Source: an uncultured Bacteroidota bacterium
Lineage (GTDB): Bacteria > Bacteroidota > Bacteroidia > Chitinophagales > Chitinophagaceae
Reading direction: 5' to 3'
DNA: 64,000 nt
Assembly: GCA_903824665.1 (NCBI GenBank)
Contig: CAIJXT010000016.1
Coordinates: 1-64,000, forward strand
Below are positions 36,201 to 44,331 of this stretch, one piece after another. Numbering within the stretch: the first letter of the stretch is position 1; every line of letters begins with the position of its first letter. The position numbers were made by a program, and so were the translations under genes. The notes below the pieces were generated by a model. The model had not been told where the DNA came from, did no database searches, and saw only the letters and a list, made by a program, of their open reading frames with translations.

Positions 36201-37038
36201 TATCTCCGCCACTGCTTCTCACTACCCTGAAGATCACATCGTCGTCGGTGCTGCCATAGTAAGTAGCCCAGAGTACCGAGGGGTCTATGGTAAGTGTGCC
36301 TGAATAATGACCGGTCTGATATTGCAACACCTGACCGTCAAGCACAAAACGGCTGCTGACGACATGTTTGTTGGCGTCGTAGCTGTATGGAGCGTGCTCT
36401 TTCACGGTTCCTAGTGGGGTCTGTGCAATCAGGTCACCATTCTTTCCAATGCGCAGGTCCGTTGCACCATTGTACCGCAGTTTTATATTAGCTGGGTCCC
36501 CCCCGAGTCTTACTACAAACTCATGTTTCAGTGCACCGTTTTGGGTATAAAGCACCCAGTCAATTTTCGGATAAACATCGTGGTACACGACCCTGCCAAA
36601 TGAATGAGCAATAATGTCTGTGGCTCCGGCACCTGCGGCAATATGATTTTCGTAATAAATTCCGGGTTCCGATACGGATACCACTGCATGCCGATCTGCA
36701 CCAACCAATTCCACGTCCATCCGGTATATTTTTACCCGGTCCGGACCTTCGTCTTCGTTATTGTCACTTCCCGGCCCAAAATGACGCTGCCTGACCGTTC
36801 CATCAGCTACTGTGCTGAATTGGTAGTGTATAGCGCCATTGCCAATAAATATGTGCAGTCCTGGAGTCCGGAGTGCAAACTGGATATCAGTGCGGGTCAC
36901 ATGTTGCTGATCTTTTATCTGCCCTCTGTTTTCAATAAATAAGAGCGGCTTAACTGACACCTCATTTCCTGTCGTTCGGGCAAAAAGGCTGATAGTGCTG
37001 CAGGCAAGCAGCAAGAAACTGAGGGCATACAATTTCAT
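33247..37038 (-). CDS. SBBP-repeat / Ig-like secreted protein with T9SS sorting domain
   Basis: 1,263 residues from the ATG at 37038. This start gives a clean signal peptide MKLYALSFLLLACSTISLFA; a frame 15 codons longer would add a poor N-terminus. After it comes a DUF7948-type opening (FIENRGQIKDQ). Residues ~240-700 hold about eight SBBP beta-propeller repeats of the type WATYYGG....W....D..GNIY..G.T.S....A..GAHQ. Residues ~700-1170 hold about six Ig-like units (GGTWSST.., VATV..GG). The C-terminus from LTVWPSPNKGVFMV through GVYLVIG is a T9SS type A sorting domain. Expected on or outside the cell surface. Confidence 0.9.
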   Translation of the reverse strand: MKLYALSFLLLACSTISLFARTTGNEVSVKPLLFIENRGQIKDQQHVTRTDIQFALRTPGLHIFIGNGAIHYQFSTVADGTVRQRHFGPGSDNNEDEGPDRVKIYRMDVELVGADRHAVVSVSEPGIYYENHIAAGAGATDIIAHSFGRVVYHDVYPKIDWVLYTQNGALKHEFVVRLGGDPANIKLRYNGATDLRIGKNGDLIAQTPLGTVKEHAPYSYDANKHVVSSRFVLDGQVLQYQTGHYSGTLTIDPSVLWATYYGSTDDDVIFRVVRSSGGDIYSTGITNSVTGMATSGAHQTIEAGSDDAFLTRHDNAGNLLWATYYGGSANDRGWESAIDPAGNIYICGRTGSSSGIATSGSHQPSLTGLTDGFLAKFNSSGSRIWATYYGGYDWETASGVTCDASGNVYLVGQTSSTSNIASFGAWQTMVAGGDDGFIAKFTSAGVRVWGTYCGGPNNDEFYRAVVDGSGNIYLGGMGTSPSGIASAGAHQTVYGGGVKDAIFAKFSSTGSRLWCTYFGGSGDEYCWGITLDGAGNIYWAGNTSSTTAMATVGSHQTTYGGGVNDGFIAKFSPTGTIIWSTYYGGGGDDGLGDVTTDPSGNVYFAGNTNSTTGVITPGALQSTITGGADLLYGSMTTSGSLLYGSYYGGNADETGYTIINDGSGNVYISGFTNSTTGLATPGAHQSTYGGGVHDGFLLKIDQCTVPVVPAVTGTPTVCIAATTPLSNPTPGGSWSSGAPGIATVNASGVVAGIAGGTAIISYGISNTCGFGYALYTVTVVPLPTVLPLTGTTTVCVGGSVTFSCATASGVWSSTTPTVATVSTGGLVNGLLAGTSLISYTVTNACGSTASTRVVTVNGSPAVAPITGAMAGCTGGMLVLSSTTTGGTWSSSNLAVATIFPTASDGFISLVSPGTSTISYVVAGTCGSTTVNATVTVNALPVVAVITGPATVCAGSYITLSNATPGGSWSSLSPTVATAAAGGLISGVAAGTAVIRYTVTNSCGSTTVTANVTVTPLPVAGTITGPSEVCAGSSVTLSSTPTGGTWSSTTTTIATVSAGGMVSGIAPGTATIAYTVINSCGSALATANVTVAILPVVAAITGTTNVCTGNSATLSTTTTGGSWSSAMPLIATVSASGAATGIAPGTAVISYTVTNVCGATAATRTLNVLPASVCATAVNGIEAGEAGDGLTVWPSPNKGVFMVTYRSVANAAVHIIVTDVTGREIASLPAQTNKTTTVRIQTPGVYLVIGTSQTSRLVTRVVVE

Positions 37039-37057
37039 TAAATGCAATTTTTTTATG

Positions 37058-37087
37058 CAAAATATATAAATTATTTTACACAATCAA
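37058..37087 (-). promoter_or_regulatory. Possible promoter of the SBBP protein gene
   Basis: On the minus strand, TTG (37085-37087), an 18-bp spacer and TATATTTTG (37058-37066) resemble the Bacteroidota promoter, about 20 bp before the ATG. Confidence 0.35.
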
Positions 37088-37192
37088 GCAGTTGAACTGC
37101 CATTTTCCAATTGCATTTTATTTGATTAACCACCGGTTAAACTACAAGCAGGATTTACCCATTTTTTCAACTTCTGCAGATGAATTGGATAG

Positions 37193-38215
37193 CTACGCGC
37201 ATCCACCTACCGACAGATCACTATGTGCATTGGTAAGATTGAAACTGCTCATAAATTCCAGCGTTCTGAAAGGTTCGTTATGTGCATTCGAACCCGAAAT
37301 AAGGAAGGCATCAATACCACGATCACACAAATATCCATAGTCCATTATTTCGGCAATAGATGGTGATTGCTGATGACCTATGCCCTGCAACAAACCAGTA
37401 CCGATTATCAGCCGCTTGTTGTGTATCATACACAAATTAATTAACCTCTTTTGAAAACTGAATAGCTCGGTCACCGCTGAAGATGTAGATAAATCACCTC
37501 TTCCAAGCATTATTGTTTGGCAACAACTCAAAATGTCAACAAGCGTAGCATCGTCTAAAACGTTTTCAATTTTGGGAATAATGTCCACATCTGGCTGCAA
37601 GTACTTCAGTTTAAGAATATCATCAGCCTTCCTTGTGAATGACACTAATAGTTTGACGTTATGCTCAGGTTCTTTCATATTTTCTACAAAAAGCAGGTCT
37701 TTTGCTGAATTCGCAAAAAAATCGAAAGGTTTATTCTTCACGCTTATCGATCGGTTTGATGTAAGTCGAAACGAATTATGTGCCTTGCAAAGAATGTAAG
37801 ATTCACTTATTTCAGTCACCAAAAAGTTCAATTCATCATCGGCTACACTGATTACATCACCAGTTTTTAACTCAGCAAAACGCTCGTGACTGAAAAAATT
37901 CAGGGTGGGAATAGCTTCAGGAAGGGAATCTTTGGACTGATCTGTTAGGCGATATTCTTTGCCCAAAACGATATTCAATGGATTTGGCAAACCACCAACT
38001 ATAGGCTTATTTCCCGGCAAATCGATCACTATGTCCAACTCCAACTTACAGTCCCTGATCTTATCCTGAATTTCCCGGATCCTGCTATTCATTTCGGCTT
38101 CTGTTTTGCCTTTATAAATCAGGCGAATAGCCTTAAGACCACATTTATGAAGTGCTGCCAGATCATGGGAAAAGTCGCCCGAATCTCTGGAATAGGTCAA
38201 TATAGGATACAGCAT
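37193..38215 (-). CDS. Divergent pyruvate-kinase-like barrel protein
   Basis: 340 residues from the ATG at 38215 (MLYPILTYSRDSGDFSHD); an upstream extension to 38293 looks unnatural. The order of segments follows the pyruvate kinase barrel: VIDLPGNKP (for DLPGPKIR) at 63-71, IPKIENVLDD with Lys215 and Glu217, IMLGRGDLS with Asp241, IIGTGLLQG for the ATQMLESM segment, and GIDAFLISGS for DAVMLSGET. So the metal and catalytic-Lys motifs are kept, but the NFSHG motif reads IYKGK and the Gln of TQML is lost. The regulatory C-terminal domain is absent (normal enzymes are ~470 residues). It may act on another enol phosphate or be a specialised phosphotransferase; no helpful neighbours. Confidence 0.7.
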   Translation of the reverse strand: MLYPILTYSRDSGDFSHDLAALHKCGLKAIRLIYKGKTEAEMNSRIREIQDKIRDCKLELDIVIDLPGNKPIVGGLPNPLNIVLGKEYRLTDQSKDSLPEAIPTLNFFSHERFAELKTGDVISVADDELNFLVTEISESYILCKAHNSFRLTSNRSISVKNKPFDFFANSAKDLLFVENMKEPEHNVKLLVSFTRKADDILKLKYLQPDVDIIPKIENVLDDATLVDILSCCQTIMLGRGDLSTSSAVTELFSFQKRLINLCMIHNKRLIIGTGLLQGIGHQQSPSIAEIMDYGYLCDRGIDAFLISGSNAHNEPFRTLEFMSSFNLTNAHSDLSVGGCA

Positions 38216-38577
38216 CTTAAAGCGGTTTGAAACGAAGATAATAAAAGTAAGTGCTGCACCAAGGCGAACTGGAACACCACTCCTTGTAAGCATCTTTTAT
38301 ATTATGCCGCTCTGCCAAAAAAATCGGGCAGACACTTCTTCCTAATATAAAAAGCGGAGCGCTATTCGCACCCCGCTCACGGTATGAAAAAATCTCCTTG
38401 TTTGTAGTTGATTTAGTTGATTACTCTTCTATTTGCTGACTTTACTTAGTAATTGTTCCAGGTAATTCAATGTCATTGTAAAGCCTCCCTGGAAGCCCAT
38501 TTAGATCCACTATGTGCATAGCGTATATATTTCACTGCGAGCTAGTGAACGCAATACGCACCAGGTAGTGCACCAGA
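38216..38577. other. Intergenic region with terminator-like hairpin
   Basis: About 360 bp. Near 38347-38376 an AGCGG...CCGCT hairpin followed on the minus strand by TTTTTA could end the transcript of the M56 peptidase gene. The rest shows no gene. Confidence 0.4.
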
Positions 38578-40137
38578 TCAACAATCATCCTTTTTTGCCG
38601 GGCGGGTATCTACGCATGGGGATGAAAAAGTAGCCGGCAAAAGGATTTGTATAAAGCTGGCATCGGGATGCATTCTCATCCTTTCGTCCATAGAAAACAC
38701 CTGTACCCTTATTGTTGCTTTTTTTAGGTTCAACAAGTACCTGGCTGCAATTTCATCTTTTTGTAACATGCCATTGATGTAGAGCCTGCCTTGCTGCTTT
38801 TCAACAACAAACCCCTTTACCTGATCAACCAATCTGGCTTCAAGTAGCCTGCCAACCAGTACATTTTCTTCCGACACATTTGTGTTTGCCACCTGTTCCC
38901 CTGGCAATTGTTGGGCAGCAATTTTGGCACCGGTCCTCTCGCTCTTTTTCATCGGCACCGCTTCGTTTACAACTTGCTTTTCATTGCGTTTGTCAGTACT
39001 GATAGTCATAGCCTCCTTGTCTTTCCCCCCGCTGACTAAGTTTATGTTCTCAGAATGTGTTTGGTTGGGTATTTGATTTGCAGATGCTATAACCGCCTTG
39101 CTTTTCTTGTTTTTCGGGAAACTGGGCTTTGCCAACACAATGGAGCTGGTAATGGTAGCAATAATGATGATTGTAGCCACCATCTGGCTGTAGCTGAATG
39201 ATTTCTTTTTCATTTCCATAATGCGTTCTATGCGGTTGTAAAGTTGGGTTGGCTCACCGGTGGCTGCAACAATATTAAGCGAAACTGTGCGGCGTTGCGA
39301 AGCTAATGAAGCCAGGGCAGTGGCATACAGAATTGGCTCTGATACGTGGTTGACTACAAGATCGTCGCAGCAGTGTTCTCTTTCACGCCTGATCATGGTT
39401 GATATGAACCACACAAATGGATTGAAAAAGAGGATAGTTTCAACAATGGTTTGCAATATGTTGACTAAGTAATCATGCCGCTTAATATGAGCAAGCTCAT
39501 GCAGTAAAATAGTTTCAAGCTGCTGTGGGTCAAGTTGTGCTACAGCGGCTGCGGGTAACAGTATGATAGGCTTTAAGAAACCGATGACCATTGGCACTTG
39601 TGCTTTGGCTGATATTATCAGTTTTACGGGCCCATCCAATTTGATGTGTCTTTTTTGTGTAAGGAATAGCTCATTCATTGCAGCACTGGGCTGAACAGCC
39701 CCACCGGTTCTGAGTGAAAACAGCTGCAGCATACCGGCTGAAAACCTTGCTAACATCAATACCAGACCAAGAAAATAACATGCAGTAAACCAAGGAAAAA
39801 ACACAATTATGGATGACTGTAAATCGCGTAGGTTACTCAAACTATCTACAACAGCGAAACGCTGCAGTGGAAGCCAAAGAACTTCAGTATTGGCGGTATC
39901 TACCCTTAGCAGTTGTTCCTCAATAGGTAGTAACGAATGAAACTGCTGCCACCATGTACCTACAAACCAAGCCATCAGAACCGTAAGTGCCGACAGAGAT
40001 AAATGATACCTTACATTTGCCGACGTAACACGGGCAAGTTTGAGTACAAGCAACAATGAAGCGTATACAGCAAAGCCCTGTACCAGTGAATAGATGAGTG
40101 TCCACGATAGTGATTGAATCCAGATTGCCATTGTCAA
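38578..40137 (-). CDS. M56 family (BlaR1/MecR1-like) membrane metallopeptidase
   Basis: 519 residues. About four membrane helices in the first ~310 residues surround the zinc-peptidase site HELAH at 213-217, with the third ligand in REREHCCDDLVV. A last membrane segment near 310-330 (ATIIIIATITSSIVLAKP) leads to a ~190-residue periplasmic tail. The penicillin-binding sensor domain of true BlaR1 is not there; the tail is unique and Lys/Glu-rich. Its ATG lies 54 bp after the BlaI gene, as in bla/mec regulatory pairs, so it should cut the repressor when cell-wall damage or another signal is felt. Confidence 0.88.
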   Translation of the reverse strand: MTMAIWIQSLSWTLIYSLVQGFAVYASLLLVLKLARVTSANVRYHLSLSALTVLMAWFVGTWWQQFHSLLPIEEQLLRVDTANTEVLWLPLQRFAVVDSLSNLRDLQSSIIVFFPWFTACYFLGLVLMLARFSAGMLQLFSLRTGGAVQPSAAMNELFLTQKRHIKLDGPVKLIISAKAQVPMVIGFLKPIILLPAAAVAQLDPQQLETILLHELAHIKRHDYLVNILQTIVETILFFNPFVWFISTMIRREREHCCDDLVVNHVSEPILYATALASLASQRRTVSLNIVAATGEPTQLYNRIERIMEMKKKSFSYSQMVATIIIIATITSSIVLAKPSFPKNKKSKAVIASANQIPNQTHSENINLVSGGKDKEAMTISTDKRNEKQVVNEAVPMKKSERTGAKIAAQQLPGEQVANTNVSEENVLVGRLLEARLVDQVKGFVVEKQQGRLYINGMLQKDEIAARYLLNLKKATIRVQVFSMDERMRMHPDASFIQILLPATFSSPCVDTRPAKKDDC

Positions 40138-40191
40138 TAGTTTTAAGAGTGAAAAATTGAAATAGTTGCAAATGGTTGACTGCTAAAACAT

Positions 40192-40557
40192 TTACTTTTT
40201 TGTCCTTTTATCCAGGTATTCCCGTATCATGTCCAGTTCTGAATCACTGGCTTTATGATTGCCCAATGCTTGCATTACGAGTTGCATCGCAGAACCATTG
40301 AAAAAAGCATCAACTGTTCGCTGTATTATTTGCCCTTGTGCTTGCTGTTGATTGATCAGGGCGGTATACACATGGGCTTTGCCCGAGGCCACCCTACTTA
40401 CCAAGCCCTTTTCAAGCATTACCTGCATTTGTTTTAGAGTAGTAGTATAGCCTGCATCTTTCTTTTCGATTAGCTTATCATGAACTTCCCTTACAGTGGC
40501 CGGTTCGAGTGCCCATAAGACATTTAAGATTTCCAATTCTGCTTCTGTAGCTTTCAT
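40192..40557 (-). CDS. BlaI/MecI/CopY family repressor
   Basis: 121 residues: an N-terminal winged helix (TEAELEILNVLWALEPATVR, then AGYTTTLKQMQVMLEKGLV as the recognition and cleavage region) and a C-terminal dimer helix pair. In characterised BlaI proteins cleavage by BlaR1 destroys DNA binding. Its own promoter (40595-40624) is covered by two TACGA-N6-TCGTA palindromes, so it is autoregulated. The same double site precedes the serine hydrolase gene 3 kb upstream. Confidence 0.93.
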   Translation of the reverse strand: MKATEAELEILNVLWALEPATVREVHDKLIEKKDAGYTTTLKQMQVMLEKGLVSRVASGKAHVYTALINQQQAQGQIIQRTVDAFFNGSAMQLVMQALGNHKASDSELDMIREYLDKRTKK

Positions 40558-40575
40558 TTTCTGATGTTGTTTTAC

Positions 40576-40593
40576 CTACGACACTAATCGTAG
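40576..40593 (-). promoter_or_regulatory. BlaI-type operator 1 of blaI
   Basis: CTACGA-N6-TCGTAG, a perfect palindrome just downstream of the -7 box, overlapping the expected transcription start. Centre 24 bp from the second site. Confidence 0.85.
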
Positions 40594-40594
40594 T

Positions 40595-40624
40595 CAAATG
40601 TACGATGTCTGTCGTAATTGCAAA
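40595..40624 (-). promoter_or_regulatory. Promoter of the blaI-M56 operon
   Basis: On the minus strand: TTTG (40621-40624), an 18-bp spacer and TACATTTG (40595-40602), an exact match to the Bacteroidota consensus. The spacer contains one BlaI-type palindrome. Confidence 0.8.
40601..40616 (-). promoter_or_regulatory. BlaI-type operator 2 of blaI
   Basis: TACGA-N6-TCGTA, lying between the -33 and -7 elements, so binding would block the polymerase. Confidence 0.85.
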
Positions 40625-40712
40625 ATTTTTTTCTGCTTTTGAAGAATTTTAACAAATGGTGGAATGAATGTCGTCAGTTTGGTCGCCATAATCGGAGATA
40701 TAAGTTTGTGTA

Positions 40713-41825
40713 CTATTCGGAAAAACATACTGTACTTTTGCCGTCATAACGATACAACCCCATTCCTCCGGTAGCGAACCAAACATTGCCGTCTTTGTCT
40801 TCAAGCATAAAATAGACATCTTTACTGGTGATTTTTGTAAATGGATTTTTATCTTCTGGTGGATTCGAGCGCCATAAACCACCAAGTGTATCACCAATAT
40901 CGTTTCCGTACATTGAGGCTACCCATAAATTCCCCGACTTATCTTCCAAAATCCTGGATAATGAACCCTTTATTAGTTCTTTTGGCTGCATGTAATCTGT
41001 GAACGTTTTGCCATCGTAACTCAATATTCCAGCACTTCTTGTGGCTAGTAATAGATTCCCGTTTCTGCTTTCTACTACATTACGAATCCACCCTTGATTC
41101 TTTGGTCGATAGCTTTCTATCGTTTTACCATCATAGCGGCAGAAGCCTTCATATCCCGGCGGCATACTGGACCCAAACCAAATATTCTCTTTATATTCCA
41201 CAATAGATGCCACTAGCCTAAGTTGCAGGCTATCTTTATTGACTACATTATCATTAGCCAGTAAACGGGTAAAATTGAATCCGTCATAGCAATAAACACC
41301 ATCCCCTGTGCCAAACCACATTTTCCCTCGTTTATCCTGCCATATACACCAAACAGTATTTTTTGTTGACCATTCAGTATAATAGCTGTTATTGCTTATT
41401 ACGGGCCTCACGTAGAAAGTAATTGGAACACCAGTGACCCTATTGCCATCATAGCGACAAATACCTTCAGTTGTACCAAACCAAATGTTTCCGGTTCTAT
41501 CTTCCAAAATAGACCAAACATGATTACTACTTAAACCATCTTTTTGGGTATATTGAGTAAATAACTTTCCGTCGAATTTATATACTCCTTCTCCTATTGA
41601 TCCAAACCAAATGTTTCCATTTCTATCCTGTATTCCACATCCGATATTTTGATTTTCGTTTGAACGCTGTGTCCTTTTTAATTTCAATTGACCTTTTCCG
41701 AATGTCGGCATTCCCGGAAAATGTTCATTTCGAATCTCTGGCTTTATCTGTCCATTGCACGAAGTATAAATCAGTAAAATGCCAAGAACTGTAAGCCTAT
41801 TTAGAATCAACATAATTATCTGCAT
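40713..41825 (-). CDS. Reg_prop beta-propeller lipoprotein
   Basis: 370 residues. The N-terminus contains a lipoprotein signal (LGILLIYTSC, with Cys about residue 23). The body is made of ~45-residue two-component-regulator propeller (Reg_prop) repeats: GIQDRNGNIWFGSIGEGVYK, SILEDRTGNIWFGTTEGICR, RGKMWFGTGDGVYCYDG, MLEDKDGNVWFATGGMGLYR. Normally such propellers are the periplasmic sensor of hybrid histidine kinases; here the propeller stands alone without kinase or membrane helix. It starts 85 bp after the serine hydrolase gene and is probably co-transcribed from the BlaI-controlled promoter. It may sense or bind a cell-wall ligand (inference). Confidence 0.8.
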   Translation of the reverse strand: MQIIMLILNRLTVLGILLIYTSCNGQIKPEIRNEHFPGMPTFGKGQLKLKRTQRSNENQNIGCGIQDRNGNIWFGSIGEGVYKFDGKLFTQYTQKDGLSSNHVWSILEDRTGNIWFGTTEGICRYDGNRVTGVPITFYVRPVISNNSYYTEWSTKNTVWCIWQDKRGKMWFGTGDGVYCYDGFNFTRLLANDNVVNKDSLQLRLVASIVEYKENIWFGSSMPPGYEGFCRYDGKTIESYRPKNQGWIRNVVESRNGNLLLATRSAGILSYDGKTFTDYMQPKELIKGSLSRILEDKSGNLWVASMYGNDIGDTLGGLWRSNPPEDKNPFTKITSKDVYFMLEDKDGNVWFATGGMGLYRYDGKSTVCFSE

Positions 41826-41909
41826 TTAGTTCTATTTAAACATCAAATATTTTTGTTGGTGGAATAATGCAGCAGAGTACTTCGTTGACCGATAGACCCC
41901 TGGTAAAAT

Positions 41910-43724
41910 CTAGTAATCGTTCGGTTTTTTAATCTTCAGATCAGTGAAAACCTTCTCCAACCGGGTCACATCATAACGGTGTTCTTTGAAGTAGAACAAG
42001 TCATTTTGTAACTGGTTTTCCCAACTGTTCCCTATACTGATGGTGTCTTGTAGATGTGCTTTGTATATCGCCATTGCGCTTTTGTAATCATTGCTGAATA
42101 AATAGGAATGTGCCATATTCATAAGCAGGTTGAGGTCTCCCGGATAAAGTTGTAATGCCCTTTTATAGTAGGCCACAGCTTCCTTATATTTTCTATTCTC
42201 GAACAAATAAGTGCCTATCTCCTGAAAAGCGCCGTTTTCAAGTGTTAAGGTATCAGGGTTTGCAATTTTAATAGCGTTAGGGTATTGTTTGTCATTTACA
42301 GTACGCGTATAACCACCAACAATACCTTTCTCGTCGTTAATAAACGTTTTCACAGCCTGAAATTCCTCATTAAAAAAGCTTGTTGGCGTTGTAAAATACA
42401 TTTTCGCATACACCCCCGCCGAATAAAAATGGTACTCTTCCTGCTTTTTCTGTATGCCAGCCCACGACTGGTCATATAAATATATGCCCTCGTAAGACTT
42501 CAAAACCTTATCCGGCAGGTTAATGATTTTGTCTGTTTTCCTATGTTGTGGTTCACGATAGTAATTCTTCCAGTTATATGCTTTGGCAACGCTATTAAGT
42601 ATCTCCAGCAAAAGTGTGGCGTCTCCGCTATTCAAGAAAACCACTACTCCATCACCACCGTCCAAACTGGCAACGTAAAGCCCACAAAAACCATCGTTAG
42701 ATGCGTCGTGAAGGAAATACTTTGCACCATCGCGGTCATCGAAAAAAGTACCCATAGCAGCCGGTCCGTTATTATAAGGTGTTAAATGAAGTTTTACCAT
42801 TTCATTACTCAACACTTTAGATTGCTTACCCTGGTATGCTAATTGCATATCAATAATATAGTGGCAAAGGTCGCTTGGTGTGGTCCACAATCCGGCTGCA
42901 GCTTGAAAGGGATAGACTCTGAATTTATTGGCAACTGGCGAACCATCGCTGTAATACCCTGAAGCACATAAATGTCGTTTGTCTTTTGCTGGGGGTTGTG
43001 CAAAAGAGCTATTCACCATGCCTATGGGCTTTAAAACATTTTCGTACATCCACGTTTCATACTTCTGCCGTGTAACATCTGTAAGTATTAACTGCGAAAT
43101 GGTAATACCACCACCTGAATATTCGTATTTTAAACCGGGTTCAAACATGCTACGAACGGCTGGGGTAACAGCTGGAAGTTTCCCATCCAATATTTCTAAG
43201 ATAGTTGGAATAGTTCCATTGATCGTACGGCCAGGAAAGCCATAGGTTGATAATCCGGCATTGTGGCTGAGTAGCTGCGCTAACGTGATTTTTTTCTCTT
43301 TTGAAATCGAATCATAAGGAAATTTCCAGGAAGTCAGATAGGTATTAATGTCCGCATAAAGATCAATTTTCTTGTCTTGTGCTAATTTTAAAATACCAAT
43401 AGCGTTTAGTGATTTACTTATAGATCCTGGCTCAAATAGGGTTTCAATTGTTACTTTCCTTTTCTCTGCTTCATCTGCCCATCCGTAACCCTTTGCCCAG
43501 GCAATTTTGTAATCATGAATAACTGCTATGCTCAAACCTTTTACATTGTACTTTGCCATGCGTTCGGTAATAGTACCTGGTTTTGTGTCATTCATTACTA
43601 CACTACCAGTTATGTTATTCTCTACCTCTCGTATTTTTTCAAGAGTTTCGCTGGAATAGTTTGGCTGGGCATTTAGTTGAGCCAGCATCATGCAAAGTGG
43701 TAGTAATAAAAATGCTCTTTTCAT
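41910..43724 (-). CDS. Class C beta-lactamase-like serine hydrolase with TPR tail
   Basis: 604 residues with a signal peptide (to LNAQ at 20). The beta-lactamase/PBP transpeptidase-like fold carries the active Ser101 and Lys104 in EPGSISKS, Tyr202 in KYEYSGGG as the second motif, and HDASNDG as the probable third. Residues ~400-510 are a small beta domain, and the last ~90 residues contain TPR repeats (GTYLFENRKYKEAVAYYKRA and a following NDYKSAMAIYKAH unit). The paired BlaI-type operators over its promoter say it belongs to the same regulon as the repressor. It may be an inducible beta-lactamase or a cell-wall peptide hydrolase; sequence alone cannot decide. Confidence 0.88.
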   Translation of the reverse strand: MKRAFLLLPLCMMLAQLNAQPNYSSETLEKIREVENNITGSVVMNDTKPGTITERMAKYNVKGLSIAVIHDYKIAWAKGYGWADEAEKRKVTIETLFEPGSISKSLNAIGILKLAQDKKIDLYADINTYLTSWKFPYDSISKEKKITLAQLLSHNAGLSTYGFPGRTINGTIPTILEILDGKLPAVTPAVRSMFEPGLKYEYSGGGITISQLILTDVTRQKYETWMYENVLKPIGMVNSSFAQPPAKDKRHLCASGYYSDGSPVANKFRVYPFQAAAGLWTTPSDLCHYIIDMQLAYQGKQSKVLSNEMVKLHLTPYNNGPAAMGTFFDDRDGAKYFLHDASNDGFCGLYVASLDGGDGVVVFLNSGDATLLLEILNSVAKAYNWKNYYREPQHRKTDKIINLPDKVLKSYEGIYLYDQSWAGIQKKQEEYHFYSAGVYAKMYFTTPTSFFNEEFQAVKTFINDEKGIVGGYTRTVNDKQYPNAIKIANPDTLTLENGAFQEIGTYLFENRKYKEAVAYYKRALQLYPGDLNLLMNMAHSYLFSNDYKSAMAIYKAHLQDTISIGNSWENQLQNDLFYFKEHRYDVTRLEKVFTDLKIKKPNDY

Positions 43725-43830
43725 TTTACAGATTTAATTTTAATAATATAATTGAGTTGTGAATTATAGTCTGCTCGAAAACTCGAATATTAATTAGGGA
43801 ATGCAACAACAAATGTCCGCCTTATCCCTA

Positions 43831-43850
43831 TCTACGATATAAATCGTAGA
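43831..43850 (-). promoter_or_regulatory. BlaI-type operator 1 of the serine hydrolase gene
   Basis: TCTACGA-N6-TCGTAGA with 7-bp arms, positioned over the expected transcription start. Centre 24 bp from the second operator, the same distance as in the blaI promoter. Confidence 0.88.
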
Positions 43851-43881
43851 CAAACCTACGATGTTTATCGTAGAAAACAAA
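43851..43881 (-). promoter_or_regulatory. Promoter of the serine hydrolase gene
   Basis: On the minus strand: TTTG (43878-43881), a 19-bp spacer and TAGGTTTG (43851-43858), a textbook Bacteroidota promoter. It gives a leader of about 120 nt. Confidence 0.82.
43856..43873 (-). promoter_or_regulatory. BlaI-type operator 2 of the serine hydrolase gene
   Basis: CTACGA-N6-TCGTAG, a perfect palindrome filling the spacer between the -33 and -7 elements. Confidence 0.88.
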
Positions 43882-44057
43882 GAATGTAGTCTACTTATAG
43901 AGAATAACGTGTAAAATCAAAGAGGGATGTTGCCAATAGCACAGAAGAACTAAAAAGTAGATTGTACTGCTCGATTTTTGCGGCAATACCATGTATAATA
44001 AAATATTTAATTCTGGAAATAATTGTTGAAATGGTTCGAGATTGGAAAATCAATAAA

Positions 44058-44083
44058 AGCAAAAGCCGCTTCAGTAGCGGCTT
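44058..44083 (-). terminator. Rho-independent terminator after the DUF2867-type gene
   Basis: On the minus strand AAGCCGCT/AGCGGCTT (8 bp, 5-nt loop) followed by TTGCTTTT. Confidence 0.75.
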
Positions 44084-44091
44084 CTGGTTTT

Positions 44092-44128
44092 ACTGAACCG
44101 GATTGAACCTTTCTCCAACCTATAAATT
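44092..44128 (-). repeat. Terminator-linked tail, copy f (divergent)
   Basis: Plus-strand TGAACCGGATTGAACC, then TTTCTCCAACC, matches the first half of the tail seen at 45977, 47417, 53466, 54827 and 56608, again directly next to a terminator and in the same orientation. Confidence 0.55.
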
Positions 44129-44331
44129 GACGAACAGAAAAAAACTCGCAAATATTTTCGAGCTATTGGTTGTTTGTGAGTAGCTCCAATAAGTCTAACA
44201 ATATCGTCAAATTCATGCATGTTGCTTTTGCTAAACCAGAATTAAGAGTGGTACAGCATATCATGCAGTCATGCGTACTGATTTTGCACCATAGCCAGAA
44301 CATTCTCAGATCTTTCAATCAACGTAATTAA

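Larger units (their letters stand above)
43725..44331. other. Intergenic region with BlaI operators, a terminator and a repeat tail
   Basis: About 600 bp between two minus-strand genes. From left to right: leader of the hydrolase gene, its promoter with two operators (43831-43881), a terminator (44058-44083) and a divergent copy of the terminator-linked tail (44092-44128). The remaining bases up to the SDR-like gene show nothing recognisable. Confidence 0.6.
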
